64,000 bases of DNA, taken from contig NZ_CP060713.1 in assembly GCF_014395785.1 (NCBI RefSeq), forward strand, positions 4,244,501-4,308,500, given 5' to 3'. Below the pieces are notes generated by a model. The model was not told the DNA's origin. It did not search any database and saw nothing but the letters and a program-made list of their open reading frames with translations. Position numbers and translations under genes: made by a program. Positions 48,872-57,105 of the stretch are shown piece after piece; position 1 is the first letter of the stretch, and the number at the start of each line of letters is the position of its first letter. This DNA comes from Nocardioides mesophilus. Lineage in GTDB: Bacteria > Actinomycetota > Actinomycetes > Propionibacteriales > Nocardioidaceae.

Positions 48872-49750
48872 TCAGACCCTCCGCGCAGCGGCGTGGGAGA
48901 ACAGGCCGCCCGGTTTGAGCAGCAGCACCAGCATCAGGATCACCAACGCTGCCAGGGCCACCACCTCGGATCCGACATAGCCGCTGACGAAGCTCAGCGA
49001 GACCCCCAGCAGCAACCCCCCGACCACGGCTCCGAGCGGGCTGTCCAGGCCGCCCAGCACCGCCGCCACGAACCCGTAGACGACCACCGAGTCCATGTAG
49101 GACGGGTGCACCAGGCTGCCTCCCGCGATGAGCAGCCCCGACAGCGATCCGACGAGCGCCGCCAGGGCCCAGCCCAGCGTGAGCATCCGGCCGACGCGGA
49201 CGCCGAGCAGCCGGGCGACCTCGGCGTTGTAGGCCGAGGCCCGCATTCGCAGCCCGAGGTCGGTGAACCGGAACAGCGCGACCAGCAGCCCCATCACGAC
49301 GAGCACTGCCACGATCGTGAACATCCCGAATCCGGTCAGCGCGACGTTCAGCTCACCGACCTCGAAGCCCCGCAGACCGAAGGGCGCCGGGAAGGAGCGG
49401 TAACGGGAACCGAAGAGCACCGCCGCCAGCGCATGGATGACGATGAACAGCCCCAGGGTGAGGATCACCGCGTTGATCTCGGACTTGCCCTCGACCGGGC
49501 GCACGAAGACCCGCTCGACGAGCGCGCCGAGCACCAGACCGGAGACCAGCGCGACCACGAAGGCGAGCCAGTAGGAGAGGCCCGCGTCGATGAGCAGCAG
49601 CGCGACGTAGGTGGTGATCATCGCCATGGGTGCCTGCGCGAAGTTGACGATCCGCGTCGAACGCCAGATGAGCACGAGCGCGAGGGCGAACGCGGCGTAG
49701 ACGAAGCCGAGGGTCAGCCCGGTCAACGCGGTGGTGAGCAACTGCTGCAC
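48872..49750 (-). CDS. livH: Branched-chain-type ABC transporter permease (LivH)
   Basis: A 292-residue permease with about eight helices. FALALVLIWRSTRIVNFAQA at residues 21-40 is the LivH signature and LRMRASAYNAEVARLLGVRV the coupling loop. GTG start at 49750 with GGAG five nt upstream. It forms the heterodimeric channel with LivM. Confidence 0.92.
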   Translation of the reverse strand: MQQLLTTALTGLTLGFVYAAFALALVLIWRSTRIVNFAQAPMAMITTYVALLLIDAGLSYWLAFVVALVSGLVLGALVERVFVRPVEGKSEINAVILTLGLFIVIHALAAVLFGSRYRSFPAPFGLRGFEVGELNVALTGFGMFTIVAVLVVMGLLVALFRFTDLGLRMRASAYNAEVARLLGVRVGRMLTLGWALAALVGSLSGLLIAGGSLVHPSYMDSVVVYGFVAAVLGGLDSPLGAVVGGLLLGVSLSFVSGYVGSEVVALAALVILMLVLLLKPGGLFSHAAARRV

Positions 49751-49777
49751 GAGATCTCCCGAGATCGCGGGTGGAGG

Positions 49778-50518
49778 TCAGAAACCGAGGTAGGCGTGGC
49801 GGAGCTTCTCGTCCGCTGCGAGGACGGCCGCCTCGTCGTGGACCACGAGCCGGCCGAGGTTCAGCACGACGCCGAAGTCGGCGATGGACAGGGCGCTGCG
49901 CGCGTTCTGCTCGACCAGCAGCACGGTGAGTCCGTCGGACTCCACCAACGACCTGAGCAGGTCGAAGATCTGTCCCACCACCCGCGGTGCGAGGCCCAGC
50001 GACGGCTCGTCGAGAAGCAGGATCTTGGGCGTGGCCATCAGTGCCCGGCCGATCACCAGCATCTGCCGTTCCCCGCCCGACAGCACGTGCGCGATCGCGT
50101 TGCGTCGGTCGCTGAGCACCGGGAACAGCGTGAACACCCGGTCCAGCGGCGCGGCCTGCGACCGGGCGGAGCGACCCAGCCCGCCGAGACGGAGGTTCTC
50201 CTCGACGGTGAGCTCCGTGATCACGCCGCGGCCCTCGGGCACGTGGGCCAGCCCGAGACCGGACATGGCCTCGGTCGGGGTGCGCACCAGGTCGGCGCCC
50301 TCCAGCTCGGCGCTCCCGTGCGTGGGCCGGACCAGGCCGGAGAGGGTGCGCAGCAGCGTGGTCTTCCCCGCCCCGTTGGCACCGAGCACCGCGGTGATCT
50401 TGCCTCTCGGGGCCGAGAACGTCAGCCGGTCGAGGGCCGTGACAGCTCCGTAGCTGGTGGTGAGCTCGCGTACGTCGAGCATGGTCGGCAGGGTCGGCAT
50501 GGGCGGCATGGGCGGCAT
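49778..50518 (-). CDS. livF: Branched-chain-type ABC transporter ATPase (LivF)
   Basis: A 246-residue ATPase. Walker A AVLGANGAGKTTLLRTL, signature LSGGERQMLVIGRAL, Walker B ILLLDEPSLGLAPRV and the LivF-type VLLVEQNARSALSIADFGVV are all present. The N-terminus MPPMPPMPTLPTML is encoded by near-perfect 9-bp repeats and offers several start codons (50518, 50509, 50500, 50482). GAGGAG eight nt before 50518 supports the first. It starts 2 nt after the LivG stop. Confidence 0.92.
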   Translation of the reverse strand: MPPMPPMPTLPTMLDVRELTTSYGAVTALDRLTFSAPRGKITAVLGANGAGKTTLLRTLSGLVRPTHGSAELEGADLVRTPTEAMSGLGLAHVPEGRGVITELTVEENLRLGGLGRSARSQAAPLDRVFTLFPVLSDRRNAIAHVLSGGERQMLVIGRALMATPKILLLDEPSLGLAPRVVGQIFDLLRSLVESDGLTVLLVEQNARSALSIADFGVVLNLGRLVVHDEAAVLAADEKLRHAYLGF

Positions 50519-50520
50519 GG

Positions 50521-51354
50521 TCAGCGCTCCTCTCCGATGGCGACGTCCTGGTGCGTGTGCGGGACCTCGTCGCCGAGGTAGGCCGCCAGCACCGCCGGGT
50601 CGTCCCGGATCTCTTCGGGCCGACCGCGCGCGATCACCTTGCCGAAGTCGAGCACGACGATCCGGTCGCAGACGCTCATCACCAGATCCATGTGGTGCTC
50701 GACGAGCATCACCGACATCCGGTCGGTGAGCCCGCGGATCAGCTCGCCCAGCTCGGCCATCTCGTCGTTGGAGAGCCCGGACGCCGGCTCGTCGAGAAGC
50801 AGGAGCTCGGGCTCGCTGACCCTCGCGCGGGCCAGGGCGACCCGCTTGCGGACCGGGTACGGCAGGCTGGACGGCAGGTGCCCGGCGTACGCCTCGATGC
50901 CGAGCTCGGAGAGGACCGTCCGGGCCCGATCCTCCAGAGCCGCCTCGTCCTTGGCGCTGCGCGGCAGCGCGAGCAGGCTCGAGAGGAAGCTCGCGCGGGC
51001 GTGCCGGTCCGCACCGACCATGACGTTGTCGAGGACGCTCATCTGGTCGAAGAGGCCGAGGCCCTGCAGCGTCCTGCCGATGCCCAGGCCGGCGAGCTGG
51101 TGCGGCCGCAGCCGGTCGAGCTCGCGGCCCTGCCACGTCAGGGTGCCGGTGTCCGGCTGCACGAATCCGCAGGCCACGTTGAACAAGGTGGTCTTGCCGG
51201 CGCCGTTGGGCCCGATCACCCCGAGAACCTGGTGCCGGGCCACCTCCAGACCCACGCCGTCGAGCGCGACGATGCCCCCGAAGCCGACCCCGATCCCGGA
51301 CATCGTGAACACCGGCGCGGCGCTCGCCGGGTCCTCGGCAGGGGAAGTGCTCAC
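50521..51354 (-). CDS. livG: Branched-chain-type ABC transporter ATPase (LivG)
   Basis: First gene of the liv-led operon. From the GTG at 51354 it has 277 residues: Walker A GVIGPNGAGKTTLFNVACGF, Walker B LLLLDEPASGLSNDEMAELG, LVEHHMDLVMSVCDRIVVLD and the LivG-type C-terminal PEEIRDDPAVLAAYLGDE. The ABC signature is degenerate: the family LSYG-x-Q/R is YPVRKRVALARARV here. The ATG at 51303 is an alternative start but would drop a short acidic leader only. Divergent from the PucR gene. Confidence 0.9.
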   Translation of the reverse strand: MSTSPAEDPASAAPVFTMSGIGVGFGGIVALDGVGLEVARHQVLGVIGPNGAGKTTLFNVACGFVQPDTGTLTWQGRELDRLRPHQLAGLGIGRTLQGLGLFDQMSVLDNVMVGADRHARASFLSSLLALPRSAKDEAALEDRARTVLSELGIEAYAGHLPSSLPYPVRKRVALARARVSEPELLLLDEPASGLSNDEMAELGELIRGLTDRMSVMLVEHHMDLVMSVCDRIVVLDFGKVIARGRPEEIRDDPAVLAAYLGDEVPHTHQDVAIGEER

Positions 51355-51424
51355 GCGGTCGCTCCCTGGGTGCTGTGGCTGGTGTGACGGGCCCCACTTT
51401 GGTCGCTGCGCACAGAAAGGGATA

Positions 51425-51439
51425 TGGGCGCTGCGCCCA
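51425..51439. promoter_or_regulatory. Palindromic operator candidate in the liv/pucR divergent region
   Basis: TGGGCG-CTG-CGCCCA is a perfect inverted repeat between livG and pucR. On the minus strand it separates TTGTCT from TATCCC, elements that look like weak -35 and -10 boxes of the liv operon. The position suits PucR, but which protein binds is inference. Confidence 0.45.
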
Positions 51440-51515
51440 AGACAAGTCGTGCGAAACGCCCCAACAGCCCCACCAGGGGTAGTCAAACTGTGCGCGGAGT
51501 GCGAACCTGGCCCGC

Positions 51516-52790
51516 ATGGTCCAGCCCCCCGCTCCGCGCGGCCCCGCGCCCGCGCGGCCCCCGGAACCGGCTGCCGACGCCCTCGAGCGCCAGATCCGGC
51601 GCGCCTGGGCATCCCTGGTCGACCGCGCGGACGCCATCGCCGACGACATCTCGCTGACGCTGTTCGAGAAGGACCGCGAGTGGTACGACAAGGCCGGCCA
51701 GGACCTCCGCGCCGACGTCCGCAGCAGCACCCGCGAGCACGTCCGCCGCGGCATCCTCACCATGGCCGGGCGCGCCGAGCCGGGCAAGCGGGCCACCGAC
51801 GTGTGGCGCGAGACCGGTCGGCGGCGGGCCCGGCAGGGCGTGCCGATGGAGCTGGTGCTGAACGCCTACAGCCTCGGCACCCGGGTGCTCTGGGAGGCGC
51901 TGCTCGAGCAGGGCAACCGCCAGGACCTCGGCGTCGACGACCACGTGCTGCTGATGGCCGGCCAGCGGATCTGGAACGCCCTCGACGTCCAGAACACCAT
52001 CCTGGTGGAGTCCTACCGCCGCGAGGCCGCCCGGCTGGAGCGGCGCGACCTGCAGCGCCAGCAGAGCTTCCTCGACGGCTTGGTCGAGGGCAGGGGCGCC
52101 GACCCCGAGTTCGCGCGCGAGGCCGCTGAGAACCTGGGCGTCGGGGTGGACGAACCGGTCGCCTGCGTGGTGGCGCCGTTCGACGAGTCCCTGGACGAGC
52201 CGCTCCGCGCTCCGGAGGACCGGCTCGAGCGAGCCGGTCGGGTCTCGCACTGGCACGTGCGCGGGGGTGCCTACTTCGGGTTGGTGCCGCTCGGCGAGGT
52301 CGGCCACGACGACCTGCTGGAGATGCTCACCCAGATCGCCGCCGGGCGCGTCGGCGTGGCGATGGCGCCGGACGGCATCGCCGGCTTCGCCTCGGCCTAC
52401 CTGCTCGCCACCCGGGTCGCCCAGACGGTGCCCCGCGGCCAGACGCAGGTCGTGGCCGTCACCGACCGGCTCCCCGAGGTGTTGTTGAGCGCCAGCCCCG
52501 AGGTCGCCTCGCTGGTGGTCGAGGAGTCGGTGGGCCCCCTGCTCGCACAGCCGCAGCACCAGGCGGACGTGCTGATCGAGACGCTGCTGGCACTGCTCGA
52601 GCACAACGGGTCGCCGACGCACGCCGCCGAGGTGCTGTACTGCCACCGCAACACCGTGATCTATCGGACCAAGCAGATCGAGCAGCTCACCGGCCGCAGC
52701 CTCCAGGTGCCGCGCGACCGGCTCATGCTCGTGCTCGGCCTCATCGCGACCGGTCGCTCCCAGCAGCGCTCCGCGGCGATCCAGGGGTGA
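51516..52790 (+). CDS. PucR/CdaR-family transcriptional regulator
   Basis: A 424-residue regulator. The N-terminal ~170 residues are helical (sensor-like, RsbR-type appearance), the middle is GGDEF-like CdaR sensor sequence (about 190-320), and the C-terminal HTH_30 domain reads NGSPTHAAEVLYCHRNTVIY followed by RTKQIEQLTGRSL. Members sense a pathway substrate and control nearby catabolic genes. It is divergent from the nine-gene liv operon, its most likely target. It converges with the glutaryl-CoA-dehydrogenase-like gene. Confidence 0.9.
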   Translation: MVQPPAPRGPAPARPPEPAADALERQIRRAWASLVDRADAIADDISLTLFEKDREWYDKAGQDLRADVRSSTREHVRRGILTMAGRAEPGKRATDVWRETGRRRARQGVPMELVLNAYSLGTRVLWEALLEQGNRQDLGVDDHVLLMAGQRIWNALDVQNTILVESYRREAARLERRDLQRQQSFLDGLVEGRGADPEFAREAAENLGVGVDEPVACVVAPFDESLDEPLRAPEDRLERAGRVSHWHVRGGAYFGLVPLGEVGHDDLLEMLTQIAAGRVGVAMAPDGIAGFASAYLLATRVAQTVPRGQTQVVAVTDRLPEVLLSASPEVASLVVEESVGPLLAQPQHQADVLIETLLALLEHNGSPTHAAEVLYCHRNTVIYRTKQIEQLTGRSLQVPRDRLMLVLGLIATGRSQQRSAAIQG

Positions 52791-52814
52791 GCCCGCCGAT
52801 CCGCCGGTCGCGGG

Positions 52815-53987
52815 TCACCTGAAGGCGCTCACCCCGGTGAGGGCCTGCCCGATCATCAGCTGGTGCACCTCGGAGGTCCCCTCGTAGGTGAGCACCGACT
52901 CGAGGTTGTTGGCGTGCCGCAGCACCGGGTACTCCAGGGTGATGCCGTTGGCCCCCAGCAGCGTCCGGCACTCGCGGGCGATCGCGATCGCCTCGCGGAC
53001 GTTGTTGAGCTTGCCCAGGCTGACCTGCTCCGGACGCAGCGTCCCGGCGTCCTTGAGCCGCCCCAGCTGGAGCGCCAGCAGCATGCCCTTGCCGAGCTCG
53101 AGGGTCATGTCGGCGAGCTTGGCCTGGGTCAGCTGGTAGCCGGCCAGCGGCTTGTCGAAGATCCGTCGGTCCCCGGTGTAGGCGATGGCGCTCTCCAGGC
53201 AGTCACGGGCGGCGCCGAGGGCACCGAAGACGATGCCGTAGCGGGCCTCGTTGAGGCAGGACAGCGGTCCGGACAGACCCTTCGCCTCCGGCAGCATCGC
53301 GGAGTCGGGCAGCCGGACGTCCTCGAGCACCAGCTCGGCGGTGACCGAGGCGCGCAGTGAGAGCTTCTTCTTGATCTCCGGCGCGGAGAACCCGGGCGTG
53401 CTGGTCGGCACCACGAACCCGCGGACCTTGTCGTCGGTCTGCGCCCACACGATCGCCACGTCGGCCACCGAGCCGTTCGTGATCCACATCTTGGTGCCGT
53501 TCAGCACCCAGTCGCTGCCGTCGCGGCGGGCCCGGGTGCGCATCCCGCCGGGGTCCGAGCCGAAGTCCGGCTCGGTCAGCCCGAAGCACCCGATGGCCTC
53601 CCCGGTCGCCATCCGCGGCAGCCACTCCTGCTTCTGCTCCTCGCTGCCCCACCGCCAGAGGGCGAACATCGCCAGCGACCCCTGCACGGAGACCAGCGAG
53701 CGCAACCCCGAGTCGGCCGCCTCGAGCTCCATGCAGGCCAGGCCGTACGCCGTGGCGCTCGTCCCCGCGCAGCCGTAGCCCTCGAGGTGCATGCCGAGCA
53801 GCCCCATCGACCCGAGCTCGCGGGCCAGCTCGCGCGCCGGGATCGTCGCGGTCTCGTACCAGTCGGCGACGCGCGGCTTGACCTTGTCCTCGACGTACTT
53901 GCGCACCGTGTCGCGGATCGCCCGGTCCTCCTCGCCGATCAGGGCGTCGGTGCCGAAGAGGTCGAGCGGGGTGTGGGTGGTAGCCAC
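52815..53987 (-). CDS. Acyl-CoA dehydrogenase, glutaryl-CoA dehydrogenase-like
   Basis: The GTG at 53987 (AGGAG six nt upstream) gives 390 residues. The C-terminus HANNLESVLTYEGTSEVHQL with LLGANGITLEYPVLR resembles glutaryl-CoA dehydrogenase; the catalytic Glu is in YEGT. CFGLTEPDFGSDPGGMRTRA is the FAD-region motif with the D-F-G variant seen in that subgroup. The arginine that binds the second carboxylate in true glutaryl-CoA dehydrogenase cannot be assigned with confidence here, so the substrate may be another acyl-CoA. Confidence 0.88.
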   Translation of the reverse strand: MATTHTPLDLFGTDALIGEEDRAIRDTVRKYVEDKVKPRVADWYETATIPARELARELGSMGLLGMHLEGYGCAGTSATAYGLACMELEAADSGLRSLVSVQGSLAMFALWRWGSEEQKQEWLPRMATGEAIGCFGLTEPDFGSDPGGMRTRARRDGSDWVLNGTKMWITNGSVADVAIVWAQTDDKVRGFVVPTSTPGFSAPEIKKKLSLRASVTAELVLEDVRLPDSAMLPEAKGLSGPLSCLNEARYGIVFGALGAARDCLESAIAYTGDRRIFDKPLAGYQLTQAKLADMTLELGKGMLLALQLGRLKDAGTLRPEQVSLGKLNNVREAIAIARECRTLLGANGITLEYPVLRHANNLESVLTYEGTSEVHQLMIGQALTGVSAFR

Positions 53988-54000
53988 GAGATTCTCCTGG

Positions 54001-54030
54001 TGTGTCGGGGTGTGTCGGGGTGTGTCGGGG
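54001..54030. repeat. Three tandem copies of a 10-bp unit
   Basis: TGTGTCGGGG occurs three times in a row, exactly, in the 80-nt gap between the two acyl-CoA dehydrogenase genes. No spacer structure, so not CRISPR; a slippage-prone microrepeat within a transcribed leader. Confidence 0.85.
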
Positions 54031-54067
54031 TGGTGGTCGCGGTGGGTGCCGGATCGGATGGGGTGAG

Positions 54068-55221
54068 TCAGACGAACGCGTTGACGCCGGTCTCGGCGCG
54101 GCCGACGAGCAGCTTCTGGATCTGGCTCGTGCCTTCGTAGAGCGTCATGACGCGGGCGTCGCGCATGTACTTCTGGACGGGGTACTCGTCGACGTAGCCG
54201 TAGCCGCCGAACACCTGGATCGCCAGGTTGGCGGCCCGCACGGCTGCCTCGGAGGCGAAGTACTTCGCCTTGGAAGCGGCCACGCCGAACGGCTCGCCGC
54301 GGTCGATGAGGTCGGCCGCCCGCCACACCAGCAGCCGTGCCGCGTCGGCGTCGACCGAGATGTCGGCGATCATGTCCTGGACGAGCTGGAACGAAGCGAG
54401 CGGTCGGCCGAACTGCTGACGCTCCCGGCTGTAGGAGACGGCCGCGTCCAGGCACCCCGCGATGATCCCGACGCAGCCGGCCGCGACCGACACCCGCCCC
54501 TTGTCCAGGGAGTGCATCGCGATCTTGAAGCCGTCTCCCTCGGCGCCGAGCCTCGTCGAGGCCGGCACCCGCATCGCGTCGAAGGCGAGCTCGGCGGTCG
54601 CCTGGCCCCGCAGCCCGAGCTTGCCCTTGATCTCGGTGCGGGAGAAGCCGAGGGTCTCGGTGGGGACCAGGAACGCGGAGACCCCTTCGGCCCGGGGCCG
54701 CCGGTGCGCGCGAACAGCAGGCACACGTCGGCCCAGGTGCCGTTGGTGATGAAGATCTTGGAGCCGTCGACGACGTAGTCGTCCCCGTCACGGACGGCCC
54801 GGGTGCGCAGGTTGCCGGCGTCGGAGCCGGTGTCCGGCTCGGTGAGGGCGAAGCAGCCGAGGCTGCGGCCGGTCGCGATGCCCGGCAGCCACTGCTGCTT
54901 CTGCGCCTCGGTCCCGTGCGACAGGATCACCTTGCCGACCAGCCCGTTGGACACCGAGACGATCCCGCGGACCGAGGAGTCGGCGCGGCCGAGCTCCTCC
55001 ATCGCCACGCAGTAGGTGAGGTTGTCGGCACCGATGCCGCCGTACTCCTCGGGGATGGTCAGACCGAAGAAGCCGAGGTCACCCATCTTGGGGATGACCG
55101 CGGTGTCCACCGACTCGACGCGGTCCCACTCGGTGCGGTGCGGCACCACCTCGCGGTCGAGGAACTCGCGGGCCAGCCGCTGGAAGCTGCGCTGGTCGTC
55201 AGTCAGGCTCAGGTCCACCAC
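54068..55221 (-). pseudogene. Acyl-CoA dehydrogenase interrupted by a one-base frameshift
   Basis: The 5' frame (from 55221) encodes MVDLSLTDDQRSFQRLAREF through CFALTEPDTGSDAGNLRTRA to WADVCLLFARTGGPG. Near 54691-54700 it leaves the family sequence. The next frame resumes at once with RAEGVSAFLVPTETLGFSRT and continues to MTLYEGTSQIQKLLVGRAE, with the catalytic Glu, and a stop at 54068. One extra base at the C/G run would restore a normal 384-residue enzyme; total length 1154 nt is one short of a multiple of three. Either a sequencing error or a recent inactivation. Confidence 0.85.
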
Positions 55222-55239
55222 AGAAGTCCTCCGAGAGTT

Positions 55240-55256
55240 ACCAAACAGTGTTAGGT
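55240..55256. promoter_or_regulatory. TetR operator candidate
   Basis: ACCAAACA-G-TGTTAGGT is a 17-bp palindrome with 7 of 8 matching positions in its arms. It is 19 bp from the acyl-CoA dehydrogenase start and 51 bp from the divergent TetR start, and lies in the only AT-rich stretch of the area. Autoregulation and control of the dehydrogenases are inferred. Confidence 0.6.
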
Positions 55257-55306
55257 TTTGCTCACGCTAACCGCAACCCGCTGGTCATGGCAAGGAGTAC
55301 GACGCG

Positions 55307-55942
55307 ATGGGCCGTCCGCGCACCCCGCTGCTGAACCGCGAGCTGATCCGCGACACGGCGCTGCGGCTCATCGACGCCGACGGGCTCGCAGCCCTGTCGA
55401 TGCGCCGGCTGGCCCAAGAGCTCGGCGTCCAGGCCGCGTCGCTCTACAGCCACTACCCGACCAAGGACGACGTCCTCGACGCCGTGGCCAACCTGCTCAC
55501 CGCGGACGTCGACACCTCGGGATTCGCCGGAGGCGACTGGCGGGCCGGCCTGCTCATCTGGGGACGGGCCTACCACGCCGCGCTGTCCGCGCATCCGAAC
55601 GCGGTGCCGGTGGTCGCCTCGGGCACCGGGCGCCGGGAGAGGTTCCTGGCGATGGCGGACGCGGTCCACGGCGGTCTGGTCGGCGCCGGCTGGCCGCCCC
55701 GCTACGCCACGATGATCGCCGGCTCGGTGAAGTACCTCGTGATCGGGGCGACCTCGACGCCGTTCGGCAGCGGCTTCGCCGACGACGTCCAGGTCTACCT
55801 GGACCGGTACCCCAACCTCACCCAGGCGCACCGACTGGCCGAGCAGGCCGAGCGCATCGACACCGACAGCTTCGAGCTCGGCCTCGAGGCGCTGGTGCGC
55901 GGCCTCGAGGACGTCTACGCGGCCGTGGGCCGGCAGCGGTAG
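55307..55942 (+). CDS. TetR-family transcriptional regulator
   Basis: A 211-residue repressor. The HTH is LIRDTALRLIDADGLAALSM, RRLAQELGVQAASLYSHYPT (about 14-55), and the C-terminal domain is TetR_C-like (LLIWGRAYHAALSAHPNAVP). AAGGAG precedes the ATG. It is divergent from the frameshifted acyl-CoA dehydrogenase and convergent with the next dehydrogenase cluster, so the first is the better target candidate. The ligand is probably an acyl-CoA, by family habit rather than direct evidence. Confidence 0.9.
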   Translation: MGRPRTPLLNRELIRDTALRLIDADGLAALSMRRLAQELGVQAASLYSHYPTKDDVLDAVANLLTADVDTSGFAGGDWRAGLLIWGRAYHAALSAHPNAVPVVASGTGRRERFLAMADAVHGGLVGAGWPPRYATMIAGSVKYLVIGATSTPFGSGFADDVQVYLDRYPNLTQAHRLAEQAERIDTDSFELGLEALVRGLEDVYAAVGRQR

Positions 55943-55956
55943 CGGCAGCGGGCCGG

Positions 55957-57105
55957 TCAGGGCAGCGGAAGGTCCACCAGCCGGCTGAGGTGCAGCCGGT
56001 GTGCGGCCGGGGTGCCGAGCGCGATCTGGTCGGTCTTGGCGCGTTTGAGGTACAGGTGGGCCGGGTGCTCCCAGGTCATCCCCAGCCCGCCGTGCAGCTG
56101 CACGCACTCCTCGGCAGCCCTCACCGCGACGTCCGCGCAGTACGCCTGCGCGAGGGAGGCGGCCAGCTCCGCGTCCGGATGGTTCGCCGCGGTCGCCGCA
56201 GCGGCGTGTCGCGCCGCCGCCCGGGCGGACTCCACGACGACGTACAGGTCGGCGAGCCGGTGCTTCAGCGCCTGGAACCCGCCCAGCACCCGCCCGAACT
56301 GCCGGCGCTGCTGGAGGTAGGCGACCGTGGTGTCCAAGCACCACTGCGCGATCCCGAGCTGCTCGGAGGCGAGCAGGGCCGCCCCCACGGTCAGCGTCTG
56401 CCGCAGCGCCCGGGCGCCGTCCTCGACGCCGACCACGAGAGTCGAGCCGGCGCCGGCGAGCTCGACGTCGGCCACCTGGCGGGTCATGTCCAGGGAGAGG
56501 ACCGGGTGGACCCGGGCGGCCGCCGTCTCGACCAGGTGCAGCTCCACGCCGGCGGACGTCGCCACCGGAACCAGCAACGCGTCCGCCTCGAGAGCGCCGG
56601 CCACCGAGGTGACGCGTCCCTCCAGTCCCCGCTCCCCCGCGAGCACCGACGGCCGGACCGCGAACGCGGCAGCGGACAGGGGTACGACGAGCGCGGCCGT
56701 CCGCTCCCCCGCCGCCAGCGCCGCAAGAAGCTCGCCGCGGGCACCCGGCCCGGGACCGGGCTGCGAGCCGGGCCCGTCGGGCAGCAGCGCGAGGGTGGCG
56801 AGCACCGAGCTGGTCAGGAACGGGACCGGCGCCACGGCGCGGCCGAGCTCCTCCAGCACGACGGCCGCCTCCCGGGCCGAGGCACCGGCACCGCCGGCGG
56901 CCTCCGGGACCAGCAGTCCGGCCAGTCCGAGCTCCGCGCCGACGAGCGGCCACAGCGACCCGACCAGCGACCGGTCCCCGTCGTAGAGGGCCACCACGTC
57001 TGCCGGGGCGCAGCGGTCGTCGAGCAGGCTCCGGAGGCTCGCGCGCAGCGAGTCCTCGACGTCGGTGTAGAGCAGGTCGAGGTCGTCGGTCGTCGCGTGC
57101 GTCAT
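55957..57105 (-). CDS. Acyl-CoA dehydrogenase-like protein, probable non-canonical subunit
   Basis: A 382-residue FadE-type protein. The N-terminal half is Ala/Gly-rich and lacks the T-E-P-x-x-G-S-D motif of classic enzymes. The middle has YLQQRRQFGRVLGGFQALKH and the C-terminus CVQLHGGLGMTWEHPAHLYL, then KTDQIALGTPAAHRLHLSRL instead of a Y-E-G-T type Glu site. This is the pattern of one partner in mycobacterial alpha2-beta2 steroid-type dehydrogenases. It overlaps the next dehydrogenase by 4 nt, which supports pairing. Confidence 0.87.
   Translation of the reverse strand: MTHATTDDLDLLYTDVEDSLRASLRSLLDDRCAPADVVALYDGDRSLVGSLWPLVGAELGLAGLLVPEAAGGAGASAREAAVVLEELGRAVAPVPFLTSSVLATLALLPDGPGSQPGPGPGARGELLAALAAGERTAALVVPLSAAAFAVRPSVLAGERGLEGRVTSVAGALEADALLVPVATSAGVELHLVETAAARVHPVLSLDMTRQVADVELAGAGSTLVVGVEDGARALRQTLTVGAALLASEQLGIAQWCLDTTVAYLQQRRQFGRVLGGFQALKHRLADLYVVVESARAAARHAAAATAANHPDAELAASLAQAYCADVAVRAAEECVQLHGGLGMTWEHPAHLYLKRAKTDQIALGTPAAHRLHLSRLVDLPLP

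Noticed and set aside
54001-54030. Short direct repeats as a CRISPR array
   Set aside because: Contiguous 10-bp units without spacers and no cas genes.
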